This document shows, in pieces, positions 45,501 through 54,065 of a DNA stretch of 64,000 bases. The translations under genes were made by a program, and so were the position numbers. The DNA is taken from assembly GCF_000226115.1 (NCBI RefSeq), contig NC_016460.1, positions 1,116,001 through 1,180,000 of the forward strand, in the 5' to 3' direction. Origin of the DNA: Thermothielavioides terrestris NRRL 8126. Its lineage: Eukaryota; Ascomycota; Sordariomycetes; Sordariales; Chaetomiaceae. Under the pieces are notes generated by a model. It had not been told where the DNA came from. It ran no database searches and saw only the letters and a list, made by a program, of their open reading frames with translations. The number at the start of each line of letters is the position of its first letter. Within the stretch, counting starts at the first letter, position 1.

Positions 45501-47884
45501 CCGGCGCCCGTGAGCATTGCAAGGCTCTTTGTGATAAGTTCTTTGCCTGCGCGTTCTGAACCGCCGTTGGGCTCCTTGGTATCCGAAGGCGTAACCTCCA
45601 AGTCGATGCCCTGCTCCTGCGCCCAGAGCTCGTACGCTGTGTATCCCTTGATGCCAATGACACTGGTGTCGCCATCCTGCCTGATCTTGCAGATGGGCAG
45701 CCCGAATTGGCGTTTCACCCAGCGTTCGAAGCGGACGAGCTCATCGTACACACTGTCGTGCGTCTTGCGTATGAGTGGAGTCGCGAAAAGCTTCCCACTG
45801 TACTCGTCCTTGATGACCAGCAGCCAGTTCGAGCCGTCAAGTGCCCTCGGAAAGTCGAACAGGTCCCAAGAGACCCTCCAAAATGGGCGTGGTGACGGCT
45901 TCGATGGTGGGCGGCGCGAAATAACCTGTTCCGCGTATGCCTGCGCGCATACCTCGCATTCCAGTCTGCGAGGCCCGCGAATCCGCACACCTCTGGCGTT
46001 CAAGACGAGATGTTCCAGCGCCTCTGAACTCAGATGACCAGATCTGATGTGCCAGAGAGCAGCTGGGTCTTCTCTCTCTGGGAGCGGGTCCTTGGAGGGC
46101 CTGCTCCTCCCAAAGTTCTTCACAACTGCAGCGCTCAAAGTCACAAGTCCGGCAAAGCTTCTGGGGAGCACCCGAAGGGCATCAGAGTAGGAGGAAAGAG
46201 CATTGTATTGCAAGAAGGTCAGGTTGAACTTCTCGACCAGCTGCCTGAGTACAATACTCTTCTCCAAAGTTCCCCAACGCAGCGTGCAATCCAGACCGCA
46301 GTACCAAGCGCCCTGCGCTCGAAGGCGTCTCTCAGAGACAATGTTGACGTGAAAGCCCTCGACGACAGCAACGTTGTCTATGACAAGGTCCTCAGTGTTC
46401 GGGCCGCGCGCGCCGTTCAAAACGTTCTTGATGATCCATTTGCCGCGGCCAGAGATTGGGAAGGATGTGGTGCCTGCCTCAACAGTCTCACCGCTCGTCT
46501 TGACGAACGTGCCAGGGACAAGGAGAGCCCTGTCATTGACGAGATTGACCGCTCCACAGTTGTCAAACAGAATGCACTTGCTGAGCGGGTGTGGGCCAAA
46601 CTCGAGAGATGCGAACACGCCACGCGCTCCTTCGAGCTCGCTTGCGATCGCTGGGTCGATGACAGCGTGCACCTGGAGCGCTCCCGGAAATGAAGGACCC
46701 GCGCCACTATTGGAACTAGTGGTCTTGGCGTTTGACGATGCGTTCTGGATCTTCCAACCGAGCTTCTGGAGCTCCACTCGAAGGTCGTTCCAGCGCTCCT
46801 TGGCGAATCGTTGGCGCACTGCATTCACCGCGTCGTTTGGGAGCGTCACGCCGTTCAGGGATTCCCCTGTCAGAGCGTACCGAAGTTGCCGACATTCCGA
46901 GGGAAACCACCAGTGGCGAAAAGTCTTCGGCTTGCACGGGCAGTCGCGGTTCTTCTTGCGCTTCTGACTGCCCTTCTGACCGTTCTGCGCTCCTGGAAGC
47001 ACGGGGTAGGCTCCAGGCTTCGGGTGGACCACCGCTTCAGCCTGGAGGATCGCCTCGAGTGAGAGAGCCAAGTCGAGAAGGGTTGGTCCTTTGCCGCCGA
47101 GCTTCTCAGTCACACTGATATCCTTCAGCATGCGAGTCGCCCACTCTGGATCCAAGCGTCTCTGCACAGTCTTGAGGAATGTGGTGACGGCTGTTGCGTC
47201 GGTGACTGCGGCGATGTTGGCCGCCCTTGCGCGGTGGAGGACCGACATGTACTCGAGAATCCAGGTCCTGGGTTCGACGCCGCTCTGGCTGCCTCTGGCA
47301 AGGACAGTTGCGTACTCCTCGGCAAGCGCAGTGAAAGTAGCGCTGTTGGAGGGTGCGATAATCTTGCGCAGCGTCTGTATAAACCCGCGTGTGCCGGTGA
47401 CGTTCTCGGCCTCCATGATGTCGTGTGCGGTGTGTGCGTAGCGGTCGCTGACAGACACGTTGATCATCTCGCGGAGCTTGTTGACGGCACGGAACGCCGC
47501 AGTGTCGATGGCGGACTTCGAGAACGCCTCGCACAGCTTGAGGAATTCACGGCGGATCTCCTCCTCAGTAGGATTGGTTGACTGAGGTTCCTCGCCACGG
47601 GTGGTGGGATCGGCTGCCTTCCAGGCTTGCAGTGCAGTGTGCCACGCCTGAAGATGGCGGTCCTGGACCGCCTGACGTGCCGCACCCTGGGTGGGCTGCA
47701 CAGGAAGGCCGAGCATCTCAGCCTCGGTGGCGAGCTCGGTGTCTGGGTCGATGATGTGCCAGACACGCAGGTTGTTGGCCTCTTGGCGAACAGCAGAGAT
47801 CCATCTTGGCCAGTCCTTGGGGCTGTCGAGGGTTGGAAGCGCTGCAACAGCAACGGTGACGGTTTTCTCAGTTTCGAGTGTCAT
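42515..47884 (-). CDS. Copia gag-pol polyprotein (Gag, protease, integrase, RT, RNase H), intact
   Basis: One uninterrupted 1789-residue ORF. The Gag-like region covers about 1-310, followed by a noncanonical zinc-knuckle-like CPCKPKTFRHWW...C near 314-330. Protease active-site region FDNCGAVNLV lies near 440. The integrase HHCC finger has WHIRSGH near 610 and CEVC near 643; catalytic Asp is in SWDLFDF (about 671), Asp in RQDGD (about 735) and Glu in NGGSERAGKE (about 776-781). The GYLVGY/TTRNVTFDE segment is the usual copia domain after integrase. Low-complexity Pro/Ser/Glu linker spans about 990-1180. RVT_2 reverse transcriptase has QFDVAQAFLNADL and YVDDYLV (about 1445); RNase H has AGDASHADD (1621), SSTEAELLAL (1661) and FCDNTQTIRL (1696). 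Integrase before RT is the defining Copia order. Gag and Pol are fused in one frame. It replicates the element in cytoplasmic particles and integrates the cDNA (family knowledge). Confidence 0.97.
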   Translation of the reverse strand: MTLETEKTVTVAVAALPTLDSPKDWPRWISAVRQEANNLRVWHIIDPDTELATEAEMLGLPVQPTQGAARQAVQDRHLQAWHTALQAWKAADPTTRGEEPQSTNPTEEEIRREFLKLCEAFSKSAIDTAAFRAVNKLREMINVSVSDRYAHTAHDIMEAENVTGTRGFIQTLRKIIAPSNSATFTALAEEYATVLARGSQSGVEPRTWILEYMSVLHRARAANIAAVTDATAVTTFLKTVQRRLDPEWATRMLKDISVTEKLGGKGPTLLDLALSLEAILQAEAVVHPKPGAYPVLPGAQNGQKGSQKRKKNRDCPCKPKTFRHWWFPSECRQLRYALTGESLNGVTLPNDAVNAVRQRFAKERWNDLRVELQKLGWKIQNASSNAKTTSSNSGAGPSFPGALQVHAVIDPAIASELEGARGVFASLEFGPHPLSKCILFDNCGAVNLVNDRALLVPGTFVKTSGETVEAGTTSFPISGRGKWIIKNVLNGARGPNTEDLVIDNVAVVEGFHVNIVSERRLRAQGAWYCGLDCTLRWGTLEKSIVLRQLVEKFNLTFLQYNALSSYSDALRVLPRSFAGLVTLSAAVVKNFGRSRPSKDPLPEREDPAALWHIRSGHLSSEALEHLVLNARGVRIRGPRRLECEVCAQAYAEQVISRRPPSKPSPRPFWRVSWDLFDFPRALDGSNWLLVIKDEYSGKLFATPLIRKTHDSVYDELVRFERWVKRQFGLPICKIRQDGDTSVIGIKGYTAYELWAQEQGIDLEVTPSDTKEPNGGSERAGKELITKSLAMLTGAGLPQNLWPESTVAAAYLHGISPSRARNYRSPNEVLDSWFRHWFRWYQPGLVHSLTADLRPNWGGVYAYGCRAYPLTKEREKGIERRAGKVKPRAHIGYLVGYRASNIYRIWVPKLRKVITTRNVTFDERTFYREGEEQLDAQSVAVARKVVELIELPIEPRDAEAVPFGVTDAHEDPVTVPGSPGHLGGVTEREPEGQAPPHSPSCLGGAEVLEHRGQSSGEEPTGGLYTPEPTPEPRQERPDGFGGSGPPADHGASSDSRPVGTASSEAPDAVIGDASSSVAGGTTRSASQGSTTASAAAVDTPSSEEEVDRPGDQPEAPDDWEDASNHGSQPDSGTPAATPAREKRKYVRKVYGPPTRYSRRIRRQSPGGGAGGSGGLVCFAAPMYHEESIDVPDQHAWHSFSHTFLDDPVIALQEGDSIQHRTLHAVFAAAVRQHRDARPGATPSRPRVHFDDLAKLPKRWRDLANHPQGPEFIKAAEEEIRNLVNRKTWRKIRRETFKGRPLPLKWVFVYKFDQNGNLEKCKSRICVRGDLQELTTLQSTYAATLAARSFRTMMAIAAQFDLEVKQFDVAQAFLNADLPEGVVCEMPEGFEEPGFLVELQRALYGLRESPLLWYREFSGTLRKLGLTASPEEPCLFFDRQRRVLVLFYVDDYLVFYHRDHAETAQRIIDALKAKYEVHEKGDVAWFLGIRVIRDRAQRKIWLCLDQYIEKIAKRFGLADQITFPSIPLPVMELRKFTGTATRAQIRLFQELVGSLLYAAVVLRAEVAFPASLLSHFLTNPSGTHIDAAKHAISYLFGTRFLAIQFGGVPQDAAPTQILLIAGDASHADDPDTRRSSQGYLISLFGGLVHWKAARQDTVTTSSTEAELLALSTAARETMAFKRFLSDLQLELGVPWTVFCDNTQTIRLVVGENERISTRLRHVDIHNMWLRQEHAKGSFEVAYLPTAEMPADGLTKVLTRQKFEHFRELLNLQDVRHMVQGDDQGDRNARLE

Positions 47885-48050
47885 CTTGAAGCAAACTGAG
47901 GTGTGCTGCGTTGTTCAGACTGAACGATGGGGGTGATGTGAACTTGTGGGAGTTGTTGACGATCGAGAAAACTGGAAGTGGTTGTTGGAGAAAAGAAGAA
48001 GGATGGCCCCAACTGGGCTACACCGCTGTTATGAGTGTTGTGCGCGAACC
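47885..48050 (-). other. Copia untranslated leader
   Basis: About 166 bp between the primer site and the polyprotein ATG. The right end forms an inverted repeat: GTTATGAG at 48028-48035 pairs with CTCATAAC at 48054-48061, so the primer site could fold into a hairpin. No upstream ORF is evident. Confidence 0.65.
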
Positions 48051-48061
48051 GGGCTCATAAC
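48051..48061 (-). other. Primer binding site matching the anticodon arm of initiator tRNA-Met (half-tRNA priming)
   Basis: The plus strand reads GGGCTCATAAC immediately next to the 5' LTR. This equals the anticodon stem-loop of eukaryotic tRNA-iMet (GGGCUCAUAAC, anticodon CAU), so the element RNA is complementary to it over 11 nt. Drosophila copia and yeast Ty5 are known to prime from the tRNA-iMet anticodon region rather than its 3' end. No match to a tRNA 3' CCA end is seen here. Confidence 0.85.
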
Positions 48062-48243
48062 TGAGAAGAGCAGCGAAGTGGGGCCATGCAGGATGCAGAG
48101 GCATGTGTATTGAGAGAGGTGCTCCTCTCAAGCTGGGTGGGAGGAGCGCCGAGGTCTATATACATGTGTGGGCAGAGCTGACATGTGCCCCCTGAGCGCA
48201 GGGAGCCTGGCAGATAGAGTCACGTGTGCACTAGCACGCGACA
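48062..48243 (-). repeat. Copia 5' LTR (182 bp) with promoter
   Basis: Identical to 40685-40866. TATATA at 48157-48162 is a plausible core promoter box, with transcription leftward. Equality of the two LTRs, which are made identical at insertion, indicates little time since insertion. Confidence 0.95.
48157..48162 (-). promoter_or_regulatory. TATA box of the 5' LTR
   Basis: TATATA is palindromic, so the copy in the 3' LTR (40780-40785) could in principle also serve rightward transcription toward the antisense gene. That second role is inference only. Confidence 0.5.
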
Positions 48244-48248
48244 CTTTT
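48244..48248. repeat. Target-site duplication, right copy (CTTTT)
   Basis: Matches 40680-40684 exactly. Removing the element and one copy rejoins the Gypsy-1 integrase reading. Confidence 0.92.
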
Positions 48249-51200
48249 TTATTGACTATAGTGTCCCTTTAGAGGGTATAGTAGGTAAATCGACGATAAA
48301 ATCTATAATAATAGTGTAGAAAGGCTATAGCAGTATCTAAATTAGCTAAAGGTCTCTAAGCTTTAGTTCTTTTAAGGTCTAGTTCTCTTTGTATATAGGG
48401 TAGTGCTGAATATACTTATATACTATCTAGCGTTTTCAGTTAAATACAAATGTTAAGAGGTTTATTATTATATTGTCTATACCAAAGTAGTAAGTATTGT
48501 TGTATATAATAGTAAAAATGTCTTTAATATAGCTACTAAGGATATAAAGCTTCTTCGCTCCTTTATAATCAACGTAGTAGAGGAGTCTGTCCTTTAGCTT
48601 ATAAGGCCTAATCTATAGTTTTCAGTGCTATTTCCTATATAGCTCTCCTTCTTACTCTTTACGCTCTTTCTATATAGCGATCTTTTTAGCCTATTCTTCT
48701 ATATTGTAGAGACTTCTAATAATCTTGTTATATTAGTGGTCGTTAGAGGAGGCTACGATTAGCTTAGCTTTGAACTTGTTACTAATAATTAGCTCGAAGG
48801 TACTAGTGTCTATAGTATAGTATTCCTCGGTATCGATCTAGGTAGTAGACCAAATGTCCTTTAGTTCGTTAGTAGTATCCTAGTTTTATTAGGGGCGTCC
48901 TCCTCGAAGGTCGGTAGGCGTAATAGGGCGTCTAGTACAACGTTAAGCTTTCCTAGTATATAGAAAATATTGAGGTCGAACTAGAATAGCTAGTTTATAA
49001 CGTTGGCGAGCTTTAGGTTGGCCTTTGCAAAGTCTATAGTAGCGAGAGATATATACTTTACAATACCTCTAGTTGCTATATAGTATATTAGAATGTTTAT
49101 AGGGTATTAGTTTAACTATACTATCTTTTAGAGCTTCTTAACTACCTATACGATAGTAGCGACTTCTACTTTTATACTCCTATACTTCCTTTCTATATTG
49201 GAGGTTAGATAGGAGAGAAATATAATAGGCTAGATCTCGCTATTTAGGATATTTTAGCTAAGGATATTAGTACTGTTCTATTCGCTATAGAGTTAAAAGA
49301 CGATTACTCTATATTCTTTACCATTTATATTGAGTTTAATAAATAGTAGCTTGTTAGGATAGTAATAATATAGGAAATACTATTTATATAGGTGTTTCTA
49401 TAGTAGTTTAAAGGGCTTTAGTTCCATTAGTATAGGCTTGAATTTAATGTTCAAGGTAAATGCTTTTCTAGCATTCTTTGACTTAGCAATAGGAAGGTCT
49501 TTACTTACTCTCCTTTAGGCAAGGAGCTTAGTTTTATAGTCTTATAGAGGCTATGCTTTCGCTATATATTATAGGATACTCTTATATAGCTATTTAGCTA
49601 TACTAAGGTACTGCTCTAAGGTCTTAAGGGTATTAGGGAACTTAAGTTTCTTAAATATAGTAATCCTATTGTCCGTTTTAGCTACTTCTTTGCTATTGAC
49701 TATATAGCTAAGAAGTCTCACTGATAAGTAGGCTACAAAGGATTTTTCTACTAAAATATAAATATATACTTTATCGAAGATGTCGAGAACCGTTTTAATA
49801 TACTTAAGGTACTCCTCTATATTCTTATTAGCGATAATGATATTGTTAATATAGATATATATAAAGTGCTTATACTTATAGAATAAATAGTCTATAAAGC
49901 GCTATATAAAAGCTAGTAAGTTTTTAAATCCTATTAGTATAACGTTTAAACGTTCTAAACCTCTAGGACTAATGACCACTATATAGTTATAGTGTTCTTT
50001 TACGATTGGAAGCTAGAAGAAGAATCTAGAGATATCGAATACTATAAAGATTATATTGCCTATTATTATATTTATAATATCGTTTTAGTTAGACAATAGG
50101 TATATATTCGGTACTACTAACGTATTTAGGGGCTAGAGGTCTACTATAGCTCTACCTTTCGTTTTTCTAGTAACTGTACAGTAGACTATAAAGACTAGGT
50201 AAACGATAGGGGTTGGCTAGTCTATAAAGTCTATCTTTCCTTATATATATAGTTTATTATATTCTTCATCGACGATCGCTTAGTCTTTAGTACTTAGTAG
50301 GTAAACCTAAATAGGCTTAAGCTAATTCTACTATCCGTCGACAAGTGGAATTCTTATCTTCTAATCCTCTAGTATAGAGACAATGCTATAGTTATAAAAG
50401 ACGTTATATTTGTCTAGCAATGCCTTTATTTCTTCTATATACTGTTTATCTTTGTTATAGACGCTTACCCTTACTACTAACTTAATATATAGGATGTCGT
50501 CTAGTTTCTCAATACTATAGAATAGCGTATAGAACTTTTGCTTAGTAGGTAGCTTATATTTATCCTCTATCAGTGTCTTTGTTATTAGTTCTTTACTACT
50601 AGGCTCCTATTGTATAGTTGTCGTTATCTATATATATTTGTTATCTACGATATTATCCTAGGTCTACTGTATAAGGTTCTATACTATTATTTAGATATCC
50701 TCCTCTAGGCTATACTAAAGGAGGTGTCTAATGCATTGTCCTTCGACAATGGTGATTAGGCGAGTAGTATTGTTCTTTACAATAGCTTAGTATATATTCT
50801 TTATATCTACAATAGTGTCTAATATACCTTCGACGTATAAAGCGAAGTAGAGCTTACGTTTCTAGCTACCTAGATTGTTATTATTAGTGTCTATAGGCTT
50901 GAACGTAGTCTTAATTAGGTATTCCGTTATAGGTGTAACTATTACAGTGTTTATAGCTTTTACCTTCTAGATTATTCTTTTTTATTCTATATATACTTTT
51001 ATCTTTATATTATAAATAGACTAGAAGTAATAGATAGATATATTAAAGTTAATCTTTACTTTGTTATAGAGTATAAAGTTAGTTCTAATTAATAGTTTTA
51101 CTTTTAATCCTTTAATAACGTTGGCTATTATAGTGAAGTAATTATCTATATTAGTACTATAGATAATTCTTTAGATATAGAAGTCGAACTTAACTTACTT

Positions 51201-52527
51201 CTTGACTTTAGTATAGGCTTCAACACCTTTGACAAAGTATAGCTTTATATTAATCTAACGTAGGTTCTTAGCCTACTTGGAGATAAACTCTTTGTCGACG
51301 AGGTTGGTATTATTGCCTATATCAAAGTAAACCTTAGTGTCTAGCTCGCCTAGGTTTATACTAATGTTGATTATAAGGTATATAGCTTGCTTGTCCAATG
51401 CTTTTAGTAGCGGTATATAGGGCTATACTTCTATAATCTATCCTTTGGTTAGTATAAAGTTTATATCTTTACTATTAAGCTTATCTTCGTTGTTATTAAG
51501 GTTGTGCTAATAGTCTATTTAAGGTTATATAGGTTTATACTTATCTTCGTCGCCGTTATTGGCTATATACTTAAAAAGCTTATAACGTACTGTAAAGACT
51601 TTGCTATAGGCAGTACATTGCTAAATCTATAGGAGCTATTGTAGTAGGTTGTTCTAACTTAGTCTAGGTTAGCGAAAGGTGTAATATAAGTAGTAAGAAC
51701 TATTAGCTTCCTCGTCTTCCAACTCTTTATCCTTAGCTTTAGTGTTATATTTATTAATAAGAATATACCTAGTCTTCTCTAACATTTTATAGTAAAGGTT
51801 GGCATCTTCGTTATCTCTTATCACTATAATCTTACTATAGTATAAGAAGGTGCTATCTTTGAACTGCTTTTTATATATATATATCCGAATCTATTAGAGT
51901 TATCCAAGTCGAGGTGGTCTTCCCTAGTTGCCGTTGTCGCCTCTCCTCTAGCCGTTGAATAGTCTAAGTCCTTCTCTATAATCATTAAATAGTTAGTATC
52001 CTCTTTTATATTTAGTTATATTATAGAAGTTTCAGTTATCGAATAGTTGTATTTAGTTACTATCTCTATACCAATTATTTCTAGGTCGCTAGGGTTTATC
52101 TCTATCTCTTTTCTAAGGATTGTAATATCCTCTTTTACCTTTTTCTATTTAGAAGACTTCGCTATCTTCCTAATTGTCTCTTTGTCCTTTATCATTGTAC
52201 TCTATATCTATATTGTTAGCGATAGGACTGTAGCTAATAATATAGCCTTTAGCAACGTCCTAGTGGAGCTTATCTCTAATAATATATACTTTAGTATCGA
52301 GAATATTAAAGAATATACCTATCTCTATAGTTATATCCAGTTTAAGATATAGCTAGCGAAGTTCTAGATAGAGGTAGTTGTATAGGTATATTAGACATTA
52401 CTCCTTAGTAATATCTCCCTAAATGTATATATATTTAAAGTATTCTATAGCGAATTTCTAGATTAGCTTATCTTTATAATTGTCTTTTATAGTATATTGG
52501 TTTTCGTTTAGCTATTTCTCTACTTTA
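48249..52527 (-). mobile_element. Gypsy-1 relic, 5' part: integrase start, RNase H, reverse transcriptase and upstream
   Basis: The minus-strand reading continues from 40679. At 48285-48330 PFYTIIIDFIVDLP is the integrase start around the first catalytic Asp. At about 49750-50010 a reverse transcriptase is readable: SPRGLERLNVILIGFKNLLAF, then YINNI at 49838-49852 where YIDDI is expected (both Asp codons changed G to A, the RIP direction), then NIEEYLKYIKTVLDIFDKV. Stops are TAG/TAA throughout. Protease and gag should lie at 51-52.5 kb, but I cannot identify them. Confidence 0.75.
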
Positions 52528-52553
52528 TATTATTATTATTATTATTATTATTA
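52528..52553. repeat. (TTA)n microsatellite
   Basis: About eight TAT/ATT trinucleotide units in a row, marking the change from AT-rich Gypsy-1 DNA to a more CpG-rich segment. Confidence 0.85.
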
Positions 52554-53325
52554 ATCTTATACTAAAGAGGCACTTAGCGCCTCGCCACTAAGGGCAAGCG
52601 GTCCCTCTACCTTTATATATACCACTTACACGTAGCGCCTACGCTACGTTCCTGCTATATAGGGCGGGCCTCCCTAGTTCCTTCTCTCCAACTCGCTAGA
52701 ACTCACCTTTCTAGCCTAGTAGCGACGGAGACATAGCGGCCTATACAGCCTGTTGCACGCCACTTACATACGTAATACGCTCCTAGCACAAGTGCTATAG
52801 CCGCTAGGCGCACTATATACTCGAGGGGAGTGGCTAGAGGCCAACCTTCCTACGCCTCCTCCTCTTCCTATTACGCCTCTCGCCTATACCCCGGTCCTCG
52901 TAGCTAGCTACCTAAGGCTCCCCTACTACACTATCCTAGCTACTACGCTCCTACTATATACTTATAGAGCTCTTCGCCAATCCCCTATATTCTGCCTCGC
53001 CTTTAACATTCAGCTTAAGCGCTAGCTAATACTCCTATAGGCGCCTAGTATATATTAGCTATCCTATAAGCCTCTAGGCGCCTCTCCTACTCCTAAGTAG
53101 CATAAGTAGTATATATCGATCTTAGATGTAAGGCCTTCCTATAGTAATTATAAGGTCTCTATAATATATTGTAAGGTAGACAACGGTCTTAGGTACCTTG
53201 CTATAGCGACAAAGTGGTATAGGCGTATCTAGTACCCTCTTCTAGAATAGGAACTACCTAAGGCTAATAGCCCTAGTTTACACTTATATAAGGAAGGAGC
53301 TTTATACTTTGCTAAGATCTTTATT
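52554..53325. other. CpG-rich segment inside the AT-rich block, possible LTR remnant
   Basis: More GC-rich than its surroundings, with many CGCC, GCGCC and CTACG words but still few CA/TG steps. Its position at the 5' side of Gypsy-1 would suit an LTR, but I found no matching copy near 39.0-39.6 kb. No ORF. Confidence 0.35.
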
Positions 53326-53590
53326 GAAGTAGTGCAAAACCTCCACACCAACCTACCCCACCACACCCAGAACCAAGCGTACAAGATAGCTTCCAAAGGA
53401 ATACAATGTCCCTCTAGTCGGATAAAGATAGTACGTATCGAGTGGTGGGAAGGCTATCTTCCAAGAGGAAGACACGTAGCTCAGGTACGTCTAGTAGGAT
53501 ATAGCGGAAATATAAGAAAGGACAACAAGAATACGGTTAGAGCTCAACAGCTCGAATGCCCATCGTCTAGACAGAGGTAGAACAACAGAA
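53326..53590 (+). other. Short island that escaped RIP
   Basis: From about 53330 CA dinucleotides are suddenly frequent (AACCTCCACACCAACCTACC, CCACACCCAGAACCAAG), unlike all nearby DNA. An open plus frame gives 82 codons (QNLHTNLPHHTQNQAYK... to SSRQR), with no motif recognised. It may be a fragment of an unmutated repeat or displaced host DNA. Confidence 0.45.
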
Positions 53591-53939
53591 GGAGAGGCTC
53601 AACAGCCTTCCTAGAAGAAGGGGGACTACCAACGTAGTATCAACGAACATATATTAACAACTGCTTTATATCTTACTTTATAATGAAGAAGATAGGCTTA
53701 GCCCACTTAAATATATATGACTAGAGGGTTAGACCTCCCCTAGTAACGAATACAACGCTCTAAGACAAATAGAAAAATAGAAAAACTAGGTCCCCTATAC
53801 CTAGGTAGTCTATTACCCTAATTTACACTTCCCTTTCGAGCTTGCTATACGCTCCTATAGGCAAGCTCGTACTTTAAAAGCTCTTTGATATACGCCTCTT
53901 ATCGTCGCTACTCTTTAAGCTACTCTCTATATATAGCTC

Positions 53940-54065
53940 TCTTAGCTCGCGAAGGTCCAGCTGGCTATAGTAGTTGATTACGCCGTCTCTCGTACTCCTC
54001 CATCTCCTTAATATATATATCCTAGCCTTGCCATTATACTAGATACTTATACTTATAGGCAAAGG
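53940..54065 (-). pseudogene. Second chromodomain relic
   Basis: The minus strand reads YKYKYLV, stop, WQG, stop, then MEEYERRRNQLL and AGPSRAKR. The YLVxWQGY core is the chromodomain signature, so the C-terminus of another Gypsy pol ends here. It is a different family from Gypsy-1 (WQG rather than WKG, different tail). Whether it belongs to Gypsy-2 is unclear because about 5 kb lies between. Confidence 0.5.

Larger units (their letters stand above)
40685..48243 (-). mobile_element. Intact Ty1/copia LTR retrotransposon with antisense passenger gene
   Basis: A 7559-bp element in minus orientation. Order in the sense direction: 5' LTR (48243-48062), half-tRNA type primer site (48061-48051), leader, a single gag-pol ORF (47884-42515), a spliced gene on the opposite strand (41514-42427), an ATTG-rich segment, polypurine tract (40876-40867) and 3' LTR (40866-40685). 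The LTRs are identical by eye, the target duplication is perfect and pol has no stop or frameshift. The element is GC-rich and free of RIP although it sits within a RIP-destroyed Gypsy. All this says the insertion is recent and the element probably autonomous. Confidence 0.95.

Noticed and set aside
52554..53325. 5' LTR of Gypsy-1
   Set aside because: Position fits, but I found no second copy near the 3' end of Gypsy-1, so it is listed only as a possible remnant.
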